From the NCBI RefSeq assembly GCF_003990445.1, contig NZ_REEZ01000003.1, forward strand, positions 282,635 to 346,634: a stretch of 64,000 bases of DNA, given 5' to 3'. Positions 63,950-64,000 of this stretch are shown here, piece by piece. Origin of the DNA: Pararhodobacter zhoushanensis (lineage in GTDB: Bacteria > Pseudomonadota > Alphaproteobacteria > Rhodobacterales > Rhodobacteraceae). Position 1 is the first letter of the stretch. Each line of letters opens with the position of its first letter. The notes under the pieces were generated by a model. It searched no databases. It was not told where the DNA came from and saw only the letters and a list, made by a program, of their open reading frames with translations. The position numbers were made by a program, and so were the translations under genes.

Positions 63950-64000
63950 ATGTCACTCTGGACCCGGATCACCGATGCAATTGAGGCTCTGCGCACGGGC
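63950..64000 (+). CDS. Start of a DjlA/TerB-like gene, cut by the window edge
   Basis: Only 17 codons are visible, MSLWTRITDAIEALRTG. This opening resembles the DjlA-type (TerB plus J-domain) chaperone proteins of Rhodobacterales. The gene starts 43 bases after the GNAT stop. The assignment rests on a short match and is tentative. Confidence 0.45.
   Translation, partial: MSLWTRITDAIEALRTG

Overview
The window is high-GC, gene-dense chromosome from an alphaproteobacterium. A member of the Rhodobacterales (Rhodobacter/Roseobacter relatives) fits best. The pointers are the propionyl-CoA locus pccB - small lipoprotein - small acidic protein - pccA - mcm with a PccR-type (ScfR) regulator, the choXWV/betIBA choline locus, aapJQMP, the fused TAXI TRAP transporter, and intergenic AAATATCC palindromic elements. 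I assign 61 protein-coding genes, one cut by the right edge. I see no rRNA, tRNA, CRISPR array, insertion sequence, phage gene or replication origin.

Layout. 1-8.2 kb: a TAXI-type TRAP transporter with a DctB/DctD-like two-component pair, a crotonase and a cupin, bracketed by two nearly identical inverted hairpin elements. 8.3-18.2 kb: housekeeping (nadE, an RlpA-like/SPOR lipoprotein, a D-Ala-D-Ala carboxypeptidase, tmk, holB, a TatD hydrolase, an MBL hydrolase, an AEC transporter, a YmdB phosphoesterase). 18.4-21.6 kb: an SLC13 permease, an EamA exporter and a CAP protein. 21.7-28.6 kb: choline uptake (choXWV) divergent from its oxidation to glycine betaine (betIBA), with a BetI-like operator between. 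28.7-31.7 kb: a secreted nuclease, a hemerythrin, a YdcH protein behind a good FNR-type promoter, and pccR. 31.8-40.5 kb: an MFS pump, then a tripartite tricarboxylate transporter with a crotonase, two overlapping IclR regulators and an ADP-forming acyl-CoA synthetase, which share a candidate operator. 40.7-54.8 kb: aapJQMP and a large divergent locus (XRE-cupin regulator, peptide-type binding protein, M24 peptidase, class V aminotransferase, RidA-like protein and YheO-type regulator on one arm; a Dpp-type transporter and a GAF protein on the other). 54.9-62.2 kb: propionyl-CoA carboxylase and methylmalonyl-CoA mutase. 62.3-64 kb: MAPEG, VOC and GNAT proteins and the start of a DjlA-like gene.

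How the parts fit. The theme is scavenging of organic solutes: seven uptake systems (TRAP, SLC13, Cho, Tct, Aap, Dpp-type and AEC), most beside enzymes for the imported compound. PccR (30.3-31.7 kb) probably controls the pcc genes 23 kb away, since TTTGCAAA boxes lie before both pccR and pccB. The least explained parts are the 44.9-54.8 kb catabolic locus with its tandem palindromes, the IclR-controlled acyl-CoA locus, and the DctD-like activator with altered AAA+ residues.

Limits: everything here was read by eye. Family assignments rest on recognised motifs and context, and no database search or structure prediction was run.
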